The notes: generated by a model from the sequence alone, not told the origin. 7,470 bases of DNA from Zoogloeaceae bacterium (GCA_031273145.1 JAISSL010000147.1:1-7470), one strand, 5' to 3'; positions 1 to 6,892 are shown, counted from the stretch's first letter. A program made the numbers and translations.

Positions 1-1638
1 GCGGGTCGCCTGTTTATCCTGACAGGACTTACCCTGGTCATTGCGGTTATGATCGGTGCCTTTGGTCTTTGGGGGGTGTACATAACGGAAGAACACCTTG
101 ACAGCCTCTATACGCACGACGCACAGCCTATCGCCGAGATGGGCGCGATGAACGGCACACTGGGCAAGATTCTGGCCGACATGTTGCTGGCATGGCAGCA
201 CAATCCGACAAATCCGCTTTCTGTCCTCCATAATGACCATCCCGTTACGATGCACTATGAGCTTGCGGCCACCTGGCAAAACATTTTTGAAACGCACTGG
301 GCGGCATACTTAGCCGCCCCATTGACCCCAGAAGAGCGGGAACTTGCCGAAGTGATTGATAAAAGTTACAAAGGCTTCATGGCAGAGGGGGTCGTGCCCT
401 TTCAGGCGGCCATGAAGTCAGGCAATTTTTCGCCAGAGGTCATGGGCGGTCTCCTGGCAACGTTCCCCAAATATGCGGTTACGGCGGAAGTGACCCTGGC
501 CAAGCTCATGGAACTGAGCATGAAGCAGGCCAAGCAGGATTACGAAGAGTCCAAGGCTTCCTATGAAAACACGCGCGTCGTGGTGATTGCGATCACACTG
601 ATAGGCATCCTGCTTGCGGTGTTCACTGCGCTTTCCATCGTTCGTTCCATCACGAAGCCGCTCTCCCGAATCCAGCATTCCATGCAGGAAATTGAGACAA
701 GCGGCGACTTTACCCATCGTGTCGAGCTTGAAGGAACGGATGAAGTCGCGCAATGCGCGGCGAGCTTCAACAAACTCTTGGCCTCCTTGCAGGAAACCTT
801 CAAGAATCTGGCCTCGGTGGTGGTTTCTCTGGATCAATCTTCCGGTCAGTTGCAGACTACTGCCGAGCAAACCACCGAAAACTCGCAGCTGGCCAGCGAA
901 TCCACGGCATCCATGGCCTCTGCGATAGAGGAGATGACGGCCAGCACCAAAACCGTGCAGGATAGCGCCCAGGAAACCAAAACGATTTCAAATAACAACA
1001 AGGAACTGGCCGCCAATGGCGGTACGATCATCCAGAAGACCGTTGAGGAAATGCAGGCGATGGCCGAAGTGGTGCGTCAGTCTTCGGGAACCATTGCTGA
1101 ATTGAGCAAGCAGTCCGAGCAGATTACCAGCATCGTGCAGGTCATCAAGGACGTTGCTGACCAGACGAACCTTCTCGCCTTGAATGCTGCCATTGAGGCT
1201 GCCCGCGCCGGGGAACAGGGGCGCGGCTTTGCCGTGGTGGCGGATGAAGTGAGGAAACTCGCCGAACGGACGACGAGCGCAACGGGCGAAATCAGCGCCA
1301 TGATTACTGCCATTCAGGAGAGTTCGCAGCAGGCGGTCAATGCGATGAAGCTCGCGGACGAGCGGGTGAATTCCGGCGTTGAGCTTGCCGCTCAGGCCAG
1401 CTCCTCCATTGCGGATATCAATGCTGCTTCGGGACAGGCAGAAGCGCGCGTCGCCGAAATTACAGACGCGCTTACCGGACAGGTTGAAGCCAGCCAGCAT
1501 ATTTCCCAGCAGGTCGAACGCGCCGCGCAGGCGGCGGAAGAAAACAGCGCCGCCGCTGCCAATGTTTCGGAAACCGCGACTCATATCGCCACGCTGGCGC
1601 ACTCTGCCCGCGAGGCAATGGCGCGGTTCAAGGTTTAG
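1..1638 (+). CDS. Methyl-accepting chemotaxis protein (Tar-like, 5' partial)
   Basis: This is a transmembrane chemoreceptor that senses a periplasmic ligand and controls CheA/CheW kinase activity. The frame is open from the first base, and the codons before the first ATG (position 49) encode the rest of a membrane helix, so the true start lies upstream of the window. Numbering from the first codon: TM1 about 4-27; a periplasmic, mostly helical domain about 28-190 resembling the four-helix-bundle Tar family; TM2 about 193-214 ([16 protein letters not shown]); HAMP about 215-268; then the cytoplasmic coiled coil. The tip, about 387-416, contains the family-invariant [20 protein letters not shown], followed by [13 protein letters not shown]. 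The arms on either side of the tip are each about 140 residues, which fits the 40H receptor class (inference from length). The protein ends in MARFKV with no NWETF-type CheR/CheB tether. The ligand cannot be told from sequence. Family assignment is near certain. Confidence 0.97.
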   Translation, partial: AGRLFILTGLTLVIAVMIGAFGLWGVYITEEHLDSLYTHDAQPIAEMGAMNGTLGKILADMLLAWQHNPTNPLSVLHNDHPVTMHYELAATWQNIFETHWAAYLAAPLTPEERELAEVIDKSYKGFMAEGVVPFQAAMKSGNFSPEVMGGLLATFPKYAVTAEVTLAKLMELSMKQAKQDYEESKASYENTRVVVIAITLIGILLAVFTALSIVRSITKPLSRIQHSMQEIETSGDFTHRVELEGTDEVAQCAASFNKLLASLQETFKNLASVVVSLDQSSGQLQTTAEQTTENSQLASESTASMASAIEEMTASTKTVQDSAQETKTISNNNKELAANGGTIIQKTVEEMQAMAEVVRQSSGTIAELSKQSEQITSIVQVIKDVADQTNLLALNAAIEAARAGEQGRGFAVVADEVRKLAERTTSATGEISAMITAIQESSQQAVNAMKLADERVNSGVELAAQASSSIADINAASGQAEARVAEITDALTGQVEASQHISQQVERAAQAAEENSAAAANVSETATHIATLAHSAREAMARFKV

Positions 1639-1662
1639 CGGGCAATCAAAAAGGTTGCTCTG

Positions 1663-1703
1663 CCGCGTCCGGGATAAAACCCGGACGCGGTTTTTGCTTT
1701 TTT
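1663..1703 (+). terminator. Rho-independent terminator of the chemoreceptor gene
   Basis: A perfect 11-bp stem (CCGCGTCCGGG, 1663-1673, pairing with CCCGGACGCGG, 1680-1690) encloses the loop ATAAAA. It is followed directly by TTTTTGCTTTTTT (1691-1703). It begins 24 nt after the chemoreceptor stop codon, so that transcript should end here and the next plus-strand gene needs its own promoter. Confidence 0.95.
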
Positions 1704-1799
1704 GAGCGTTTTGCCCACTCCAACGATCCAAATTCTGTTTCGCCGTACAATCTTCTTTCTGCTATCATGTAGCTTTCATAATCAGGCAGTCCCACGCAA

Positions 1800-2312
1800 A
1801 TGGCAACCCATAAAGTAAAACCTCAACGAGAAAAACGCGCCCCCCGGCTCAAGTGGGAAGCGCACGAGGAGACGCTTCTCAGAGAGCTATACCGTTCTAC
1901 CAAAGTTGATGCTCTTGCTGCTCGCCTGGGGAGAACTCCCAACGCAATCATCATACACGCCAGTGTCCTTGGCCTTACGCATAGGCACGTCAAGAAAAAG
2001 GTCAACTGGACTGAAGAAGACATCCGCTTTCTGGTCGAAAACTACCGTTCCATGAAGAAGACCGATATTTGCGCTCATCTGGGGATGAGCCACGGCACCA
2101 TCTACCCCAAGGCAATCGAACTTGGCCTGATTGAGAAAAGATACATCGGCGGACTGGTAAGTTGCTCCGCGACACTGGATCAGGAAAGCGTCTTCTTCGC
2201 TACACAACTCGGAAACGGCAATTTCAGCAAGGGGCTTCGCATCGCAGTGAAATACGCGGCAGCCGCGCACGGCCTTACCGCGCCCAACCAAGAACCCAAC
2301 GCAGAAAATTAA
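1800..2312 (+). CDS. Small protein with two tandem Myb/SANT-like HTH repeats, putative DNA-binding protein
   Basis: I do not recognise a named family for this 170-residue protein. It contains an internal duplication: residues 19-60 and 69-110 align without gaps over 42 positions with about 15 identities, sharing a leading W, an acidic cluster, YRS, an LG turn and a terminal LGL. The pattern W-(S/T)-x-E-(E/D) ... A-x-x-LG-R-(S/T) ... LGL is that of short Myb/SANT-like, homeodomain-like helix-turn-helix units found in phage and bacterial DNA-binding proteins. A basic N-terminus (KVKPQREKRAPRLK) precedes repeat 1. The C-terminal part, about 125-160, contains QLGNGNFSKGLRIAV, reminiscent of the LGxGNxSxGIRxAv segment of some ribbon-helix-helix-like proteins (low confidence). 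There is no signal peptide, so it is probably cytosolic. The start is the first ATG in frame, with only a weak AGG about 13 nt upstream. The gene stands alone behind a terminator. A regulatory role is inference. Confidence 0.85.
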   Translation: MATHKVKPQREKRAPRLKWEAHEETLLRELYRSTKVDALAARLGRTPNAIIIHASVLGLTHRHVKKKVNWTEEDIRFLVENYRSMKKTDICAHLGMSHGTIYPKAIELGLIEKRYIGGLVSCSATLDQESVFFATQLGNGNFSKGLRIAVKYAAAAHGLTAPNQEPNAEN

Positions 2313-2321
2313 GCGCATTTG

Positions 2322-2426
2322 CCTGTCCCGACAGGTCATTATTCCGCGCGTCCAGCGCGGACAGCCTTGTTGCCGCCCATGTCATGCGGCAAGAGCTGCT
2401 TTAGGAAATTTAAAGCATTACTTTAA
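2322..2426. other. Cluster of four short inverted repeats between convergent genes
   Basis: The gap between the plus-strand HTH gene and the minus-strand hypC holds four consecutive small palindromes: CCTGTC/GACAGG (2322-2335); CCGCGC/GCGCGG with a 5-nt loop (2344-2360); TTGCCGC/GCGGCAA with a 9-nt loop (2370-2392); and TTAAAG/CTTTAA with a 5-nt loop (2410-2426). None has a proper T-tract, so none is a canonical terminator. The last one sits in an AT-rich stretch (about 2401-2458) that contrasts with the GC-rich surroundings. A joint role in ending transcription from both sides is plausible but unproven. Confidence 0.5.
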
Positions 2427-2458
2427 GTATTAACTATAACATATTGATTTTTATGGAT

Positions 2459-2686
2459 TTACAGACTCGCAATCTCTGACGCGCTCTCGAACAGCGCCAG
2501 GGTCTTGGTCGCTTCTTCCGGGTCAAGGCGATTCAGGGCAAAGCCCACATGCACGATGACATAATCGCCAATCTGGATGTCTTCCACCAGGGCAAGGGAG
2601 ATTTTTTTCTGCGCGCCTGAAAGTTCGACCAGGGCTTGATCGTCGGGAAAAAGTTCAATGACGCGGGCAGGGATAGCAAGGCACAT
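2459..2686 (-). CDS. hypC: HypC family [NiFe]-hydrogenase maturation chaperone
   Basis: This 75-residue protein is the usual length for HypC/HybG/HupF. HypC works in the cytoplasm: with HypD it forms the scaffold on which the Fe(CN)2CO unit is assembled, then delivers it to the hydrogenase large-subunit precursor. The diagnostic N-terminus MCLAIP is present. Cys2, exposed after Met removal, is the residue known to be essential in this family. The conserved core GDYVIVHVGFAL (40-51, with His46) is also intact, followed by the usual helical C-terminus. The start is fixed by the invariant MCLAIP; upstream there is only a weak AGAG, with no clear Shine-Dalgarno. The gene follows the VWA gene by 41 nt on the same strand, with hypF further upstream, so it is probably the last gene of this unit. 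hypD, its usual next neighbour and partner, is not here. Confidence 0.96.
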   Translation of the reverse strand: MCLAIPARVIELFPDDQALVELSGAQKKISLALVEDIQIGDYVIVHVGFALNRLDPEEATKTLALFESASEIASL

Positions 2687-2701
2687 GGGAATTTTTCTCT
2701 A

Positions 2702-2737
2702 TGGCATGTAACTGCGACACCACTCATTTACATGCCA
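2702..2737 (-). other. Intercistronic hairpin between the VWA gene and hypC
   Basis: A perfect 10-bp inverted repeat, TGGCATGTAA (2702-2711) and TTACATGCCA (2728-2737), separated by 16 nt, covers the stop codon of the VWA gene and most of the 41-nt leader of hypC. In the minus-strand mRNA it would form a stem-loop ending 15 nt before the hypC start. It has no following U-tract, so it is not a standard terminator. An mRNA-processing, stability or translation-control role is inference. Confidence 0.5.
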
Positions 2738-4299
2738 AGGGCGCGTTGCGTTACCGGTCCGGCAATACCGTCGGCATCTATTGAATTGGCTTTCTGGAAG
2801 GCTTTGACCGCTTCTTCAAGTTCCGCATTGTATTCGCCGGTTATTTTGCCTTTGTAGAACCCTTTGGCGGCAAGCGTTTTTTGCAGCTTTTCGACCATAA
2901 AGTCCTTGTCGCCCTTCTGGAGCATGATGCCCTGTTGTTTGCCTTGGGAACTCTGGTACTGAGAGTTTTTCGCGGCTTTGGACATGCTTTGTTGCGCTGA
3001 TTTATTCCGACTGGCGGCATCCAGATTGCGCTCATCCTCGTCCATGGCCGCGAGTTTGTTGGCAATGGCCTTGTTTTCCGAGGCGCGAGGGGCGAGTTGC
3101 GCTTTACTGGCGTTCAGGATTTTCCGGGCTTCTTCCTTTTTGCCCTGTTCAAGAGCGGTCATGGCGGCTACGTGCGACTCTTCGGCTTCCAGCAACAACC
3201 CTTCTTCTTCCACGATCCTGATGCTTTTTTCAGCCTTGGCGTTGGCCGCCTTGCGCGCCTGTTCATCCGCTTCCACCGCCAGAGCCAAGGGCAGGCTCAC
3301 CTTTTGCGGCTTGCCATCCGCGATATTCGTATAGGCGAGATCCAAAACGCCCAGATTCTGCTTTTTCGTTCCGGCTTCTGGCGTTACGGTTAAGCGCAGC
3401 ATCACCTGACGTTTTTCCCCGGAATAGAAATCGCTCATTTCAATGCGCTGGGATGCGCCGCTATCTTTCTGGATGTTGTAGCCGAAAATCTTTACGTCGC
3501 GCACCGCGCCGGTAGGGGCAAACAAGGCCGACAGATCGCGGGTACAGGTGTCGGTCGCCAGCGCCAGTTCCTGACGGAACACCGCAGGCAGGTCTTCGGA
3601 ATCCTTCACATAATAGTATTGCCCGCCGCCGCGTTGCGCCAGAAGCTGCATCAGGGTTTCGTCGTAATCGAGGCCAAGCCCGATGGCGGAAACGCTGATG
3701 CTCTCTTTACGCGCCTTCGCGCCAATGGCGGCTACCTGTTCACTTCCGGTAACGCCAACATTGGCAAGCCCGTCGGAGAGGAGAATCACGCGGCGCACCT
3801 GTTCGCTTTTGTCTCCGCGCAGTTGCTTGATGCCTGCCTCAAGTCCGCCGGATAAAAAGGTTCTGCTACCCGAGCTAATACCATCCAGTAGGCGAAGGAT
3901 TTTATTCTTGTCCCGCAGGGGCGAGAGGGGATGCAGTTCCTCTACCTCATCGTCGTAGATTACCAGACCGAAGCGGTCGTTTTCATTCAGAGCCTGCACC
4001 AGAGTTTTACCCGCCCGAATGGCATAGTTGAGTTTTTTGGCCTCCTCCATAGAGCCGGAGCGGTCAATGACCAGACTGACCGAGACGGGAGGACGGGTTT
4101 GTTTCTGCGGCGCTGGCGGCGCTTCGATAGTGACCAGGATGTTGAGGGTCACAGCCGTTCCCGGCGCGACCGCTGCGGCACTGTAGGCGCCTTCAACTTT
4201 CAGGGGAACTTCTGCGGCAACCAGGGAACGCCCCGGAAACAGCAGCATCATGCCCAGAAGGCATAGGATATATCCGCATTGACGCAGTAGAGGCAACAT
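2728..4299 (-). CDS. Secreted VWA-domain protein with C-terminal peptidoglycan-binding domain
   Basis: This 523-residue protein is predicted to be periplasmic or envelope-bound. Domains in order: a Sec signal peptide about 1-29 (hydrophobic core, then SLVAA|E); a strand-rich segment to about 70; a von Willebrand factor A domain about 73-245 with a complete metal-ion-dependent adhesion site (D79-R-S81-G-S83, T147, D176 in LLSDG); a beta-rich region about 255-343 like that after the VWA domain in YfbK/'Ca-activated chloride channel'-type proteins; an Ala/Glu/Lys-rich helical stretch about 345-430; a Ser/Gln/Lys linker about 430-460; and a PG_binding_1 domain about 465-521 (LQKTLAAKGFYKGKITGEY, then AVKAFQKA and DGIAGPVTQRAL). 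The chosen start has GGAG 6 nt upstream and gives a clean signal peptide. An earlier in-frame ATG at 4398 would overlap hypF and bury the signal sequence. It lies between hypF (46 nt gap) and hypC (41 nt gap). VWA domains usually mediate metal-dependent protein binding; the partner is unknown. Confidence 0.92.
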   Translation of the reverse strand: MLPLLRQCGYILCLLGMMLLFPGRSLVAAEVPLKVEGAYSAAAVAPGTAVTLNILVTIEAPPAPQKQTRPPVSVSLVIDRSGSMEEAKKLNYAIRAGKTLVQALNENDRFGLVIYDDEVEELHPLSPLRDKNKILRLLDGISSGSRTFLSGGLEAGIKQLRGDKSEQVRRVILLSDGLANVGVTGSEQVAAIGAKARKESISVSAIGLGLDYDETLMQLLAQRGGGQYYYVKDSEDLPAVFRQELALATDTCTRDLSALFAPTGAVRDVKIFGYNIQKDSGASQRIEMSDFYSGEKRQVMLRLTVTPEAGTKKQNLGVLDLAYTNIADGKPQKVSLPLALAVEADEQARKAANAKAEKSIRIVEEEGLLLEAEESHVAAMTALEQGKKEEARKILNASKAQLAPRASENKAIANKLAAMDEDERNLDAASRNKSAQQSMSKAAKNSQYQSSQGKQQGIMLQKGDKDFMVEKLQKTLAAKGFYKGKITGEYNAELEEAVKAFQKANSIDADGIAGPVTQRALGM

Positions 4300-4305
4300 G
4301 CTGAA

Positions 4306-4310
4306 CTCCA
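4306..4310 (-). promoter_or_regulatory. Ribosome binding site of the VWA gene
   Basis: On the minus strand the sequence TGGAG lies 6 nt before the ATG at 4299. This decides the start in favour of 4299 over the upstream in-frame ATG at 4398, and allows translation of the VWA gene independently of hypF, whose stop codon is at 4346. Confidence 0.75.
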
Positions 4311-4345
4311 GGGAAATAAGGCGTAACAGAAAACAGCAGTATACA

Positions 4346-6703
4346 TTACTTTGCAAGTTCCCGCGCAATCCAAGCCTGTCCCAGAGCCAACCCGCCATCG
4401 CCGGGCGGGACGGCTTGCGGCAGAAGCGGCCTCAATCCAGCCCGTTCAAGGTGGACAACCATCTGGCGGGAGAGAAGGGCATTTTGCAGGCATCCGCCGG
4501 CAAGGGCAATTTCTTCAATCTTCTCCGCTTTTGCCTGGGCAATTGCCCAGTCGGACAAGGCAAGGGCAAGCACCTGATGAAAACGCGCCGCCCCTTCTGC
4601 CGGATTGTTTTCTTCGACCAGAGAGAGTAGAAGCGGGGAGAGGTCAAGCGCGTCGTTTTCCACGCGATAAAGCGGTTCCGGCGGCGAACAGGGCAGGGGA
4701 GTCGCAAGGCTCTCCAGTAACATTGCGGCTTCGGCCTCAAAACGGTTGTGGCTCGCTATGCCTAGAAGCGCCGCCGCAGCATCAAAGAGGCGTCCCAGGC
4801 TGGTCGTTTGCGGGACGTTGATGCCTTTTTCCAGCATGAGCATGAGCGGCGCAGCATTCTGGTCGGGGAAGCGGCGTTTTAGCCAGCTTGCAATGCGCCC
4901 TTTTTCGCCACTCTGATACAGCAGGGCAACTGCCATCCGCCAGGGTTCGCGCGCCGCCATCTCGCCGCCTGGCAAGGGCAGGGGAGAGAGATGCCCCAAA
5001 CGGCGACAGGATGCGCCCTCAACCCGCAAGAGTTCGCCGCCCCAGAGCGTGCCATCCGTGCCCAATCCAAAGCCATCCAGCGCCAGACCGAGCACCGGAC
5101 GGGCAGGCGGGATTTGGTGTTCCGCGCAGACGGCGGCAATATGGGCATGATGGTGGGCAATGGGAAAGGCCGGAATGGCGAGTTTTTCCGCCAGTTCAAG
5201 CGCCAGCCGGGTGGAAGGAAAATCGGGATGAAGATCGTGCGCGATGGCGGCAGGCTTGATGGCGAAGGTCTGGCAGAGGTGCGCTAGAGTACGTTCGAGA
5301 AAACGAATCGTGGCGGCATTATCCAGACTGCCAATGTGCTGCGACAAAAACGCTTCGCGCCCGCGCGTTAAGCAAACCGTGTTTTTGAGGTATCCGCCCA
5401 AAGCCAATACATCCAATACATCCGGGGCGCTATCCGACAAAGAATCCGACAGAAAAATGGCTTTGGGCGTGTATCCACGCGCGCGGCGAATAAAAATCGG
5501 CGGGGCGGATTCTGCAAGCATCGGCAGAAGCAGGCTATCGTCTACGGGCGTGACGATTTCGCGCCGATGCAGCCAGAAGGCATCCGCAACCCCGGCGAGT
5601 TTTTCTATCGCCGCCTCATCACGATACAAAACGGGTTCGCCGCCCGGATTGGCGCTAGTCATGATGAGCAAGGTTGCTTGCGCTTCCTCTAGCCACTTCA
5701 TGCCTTCCGGCTTTCCGGCGGCGGCATGGAACAACAGCCAGTGCATCGGCGTTGCCGGGAGCATGACGCCCAGTCTGTCTAATCCCGGCGCAACGCCATT
5801 GAGCGGGGAGGGCGCTACCTGCTTGCGCGGCAAAAGCAGAATAGGGCGCGCTTCGGATTCCAAGAGATGCGCGGCGGGTTCATCGAATTCGACCCACTGC
5901 GCGAGACTGGCGCGATTGGCTGCCATGAGCGCAAAGGGCTTGGCGTCGCGCAATTTTCTCTGCCGCAAGGTTGCGACGGCATCAAAGTTGGTGGCGTCAC
6001 AGACGAGATGAAAGCCGCCCAAGCCCTTGATGGCGATAATCTCTCCAGCCTCAATTCGCGCCCATGCGCCGGATGCCGGGTCTTCATCCAGTCGTTCCCC
6101 CTTGCTATCCAGCAGAAAATGCTCCGGGCCGCAACGGGGACAGGCCGTTGCCTCGGCATGAAAACGCCGGTCGGCGGGATTGCCATATTCGCTAGCGCAG
6201 TCGGGACAAAGCGGGTAGGGCGCAAGGGTGGTCGCTTCCCGGCAATACGGAAGATGCCGGGTTACGCTGTAGCGGGGGCCGCAACGGGTGCAGGCAATGA
6301 GCGGATAGCGGTAACGGGGACTGGCGGGGTTGAACAGTTCGGCAAGGCAATCGGGGCAAATGCCCAAATCGGGACCGATGGTGATGCTCGTCCCTTCGGT
6401 AGCTTCTTCTGTCGCAAGGATGGCAAAATCCTTTGCGCCAAGCGACGGGGCAGGGGAGTGGGTCATCCGGTCAATCCGGGATAGAAGGGGCGCTTTTTGC
6501 GGCAGACGCGCCAAAAATTCTTCCAGCTTTGCCGGTTCACCTTCCAGATGAATTTCCACTCCGGCGGCTACATTTTTGACCCAGCCGCAGAGTTTATATT
6601 CGTTTGCCAGATGCCAGACAAAAGGCCGAAACCCAACGCCCTGGACAAGGCCGGAAATCAGAACGCGGCAGGCAGATGAGGGTTTAGAGCGTTTTTGCTT
6701 CAT
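4346..6703 (-). CDS. hypF: HypF carbamoyltransferase, [NiFe]-hydrogenase maturation
   Basis: HypF uses carbamoyl phosphate and ATP to make carbamoyl-adenylate and transfers the carbamoyl group to the C-terminal Cys of HypE, which dehydrates it to the thiocyanate that supplies the CN ligands of the [NiFe] site. The 785-residue protein is full length and all parts look intact. An acylphosphatase domain spans about 10-97 (GLVQGVGFRPF, with Arg25 and Asn44 as expected catalytic residues). Two zinc-finger units follow: C116/C119 with C138/C141, and C166/C169 with C188/C191, each CxxC-x18-CxxC. A YrdC-like domain covers about 205-395 (KGLGGFHLVCDA, MTSANPGGEPV). The Kae1-like carbamoyltransferase domain runs to the end, with the metal-binding HHHAH at 517-521, LDGFGLGTDG, GGCLQN and PPGDGGLALGQ. 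The start is the only in-frame candidate: a stop codon lies within the upstream repeat and no other start codon intervenes. Its Shine-Dalgarno is poor (GGGAAG about 15 nt away). Confidence 0.98.
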   Translation of the reverse strand: MKQKRSKPSSACRVLISGLVQGVGFRPFVWHLANEYKLCGWVKNVAAGVEIHLEGEPAKLEEFLARLPQKAPLLSRIDRMTHSPAPSLGAKDFAILATEEATEGTSITIGPDLGICPDCLAELFNPASPRYRYPLIACTRCGPRYSVTRHLPYCREATTLAPYPLCPDCASEYGNPADRRFHAEATACPRCGPEHFLLDSKGERLDEDPASGAWARIEAGEIIAIKGLGGFHLVCDATNFDAVATLRQRKLRDAKPFALMAANRASLAQWVEFDEPAAHLLESEARPILLLPRKQVAPSPLNGVAPGLDRLGVMLPATPMHWLLFHAAAGKPEGMKWLEEAQATLLIMTSANPGGEPVLYRDEAAIEKLAGVADAFWLHRREIVTPVDDSLLLPMLAESAPPIFIRRARGYTPKAIFLSDSLSDSAPDVLDVLALGGYLKNTVCLTRGREAFLSQHIGSLDNAATIRFLERTLAHLCQTFAIKPAAIAHDLHPDFPSTRLALELAEKLAIPAFPIAHHHAHIAAVCAEHQIPPARPVLGLALDGFGLGTDGTLWGGELLRVEGASCRRLGHLSPLPLPGGEMAAREPWRMAVALLYQSGEKGRIASWLKRRFPDQNAAPLMLMLEKGINVPQTTSLGRLFDAAAALLGIASHNRFEAEAAMLLESLATPLPCSPPEPLYRVENDALDLSPLLLSLVEENNPAEGAARFHQVLALALSDWAIAQAKAEKIEEIALAGGCLQNALLSRQMVVHLERAGLRPLLPQAVPPGDGGLALGQAWIARELAK

Positions 6704-6728
6704 GCGCGTACTTTTGCGCTTCCCATCT

Positions 6729-6854
6729 CGTCATTCCCGCGTAGGCGGGAATCCAGCAAGAATAGTGACGTTGAGTTTTCGCATGAAGGGAGTGATATAC
6801 CCCTGTGCCATGTCGGTTTGAAAATACTGGATTCCCGCCTACGCGGGAATGACG
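6729..6854. repeat. Inverted pair of identical 28-bp REP-like repeats (REPIN/MITE-like)
   Basis: Positions 6729-6756 and 6827-6854 are exact reverse complements over 28 bp, separated by 70 nt. Each arm is itself a hairpin: ATTCCCGC, a 4-nt loop, then GCGGGAAT (6733-6752 and 6831-6850), extended by CGTC on one side and CCAG on the other. The core matches the ATTCCC-N8-GGGAAT form of the neisserial dRS3 repeat and similar GTCATTCCCGC repeats seen between genes in many proteobacteria. Two REP copies in inverted orientation are the layout of a REPIN. No transposase gene or clear target-site duplication is visible. The left copy ends 25 nt before the hypF start codon, and one copy supplies the in-frame stop upstream of hypF. 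Confidence 0.85.
6794..6822 (-). promoter_or_regulatory. Weak candidate promoter for hypF inside the repeat pair
   Basis: On the minus strand, TTCAAA (6822-6817) and TATATC (6799-6794) are 17 nt apart, each matching the sigma-70 consensus at 4 of 6 positions. The pair lies in the 70-nt spacer between the two repeats, upstream of hypF. It is only a position-weighted guess; a sigma-54 or other promoter further upstream is equally possible. Confidence 0.2.
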
Positions 6855-6892
6855 GGGGGAGGATGCAGAATGACTTTGCATGGTCTTCCCCT

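Noticed and set aside
988..1731. 247-codon open frame on the minus strand opposite the chemoreceptor gene, crossing the terminator.
   Set aside because: It is antisense to an unmistakable receptor signalling domain, with an Arg/Gly/His-rich composition typical of a shadow frame and no recognisable domain.
1746..1769. TACAAT (1746-1751) and TATCAT (1764-1769) as -10 boxes for the HTH gene.
   Set aside because: Neither has a convincing -35 hexamer at 16-18 nt, so I cannot support a specific promoter, although one must lie between 1704 and 1799 if the upstream terminator is efficient.
2533..2727. 64-codon minus-strand frame whose ATG follows the VWA stop codon directly (TAAATG) and overlaps hypC.
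   Set aside because: The overlapped gene has the invariant HypC signature in the other frame, and this product shows no family features.
4300..4398. Longer version of the VWA protein starting at the in-frame ATG at 4398.
   Set aside because: It would overlap the end of hypF by 53 nt, put 33 residues in front of the signal peptide, and lacks the GGAG site found before the ATG at 4299.
5244..6011. 255-codon open frame on the plus strand opposite hypF.
   Set aside because: It is antisense to conserved HypF domains, has Ser/Ala/Arg-rich low-information composition and no motif; it is a by-product of GC-rich codon use.
6729..6756. The repeat hairpin as a rho-independent terminator for the cyclophilin-like gene.
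   Set aside because: The stem is followed by no T-tract on either strand, and the match of two exact copies fits a dispersed repeat better.
6729..6854. Two identical 28-bp repeats with a spacer could suggest a minimal CRISPR unit.
   Set aside because: The copies are in inverted, not direct, orientation, the spacer is 70 nt, only two copies exist, and no cas gene is present.
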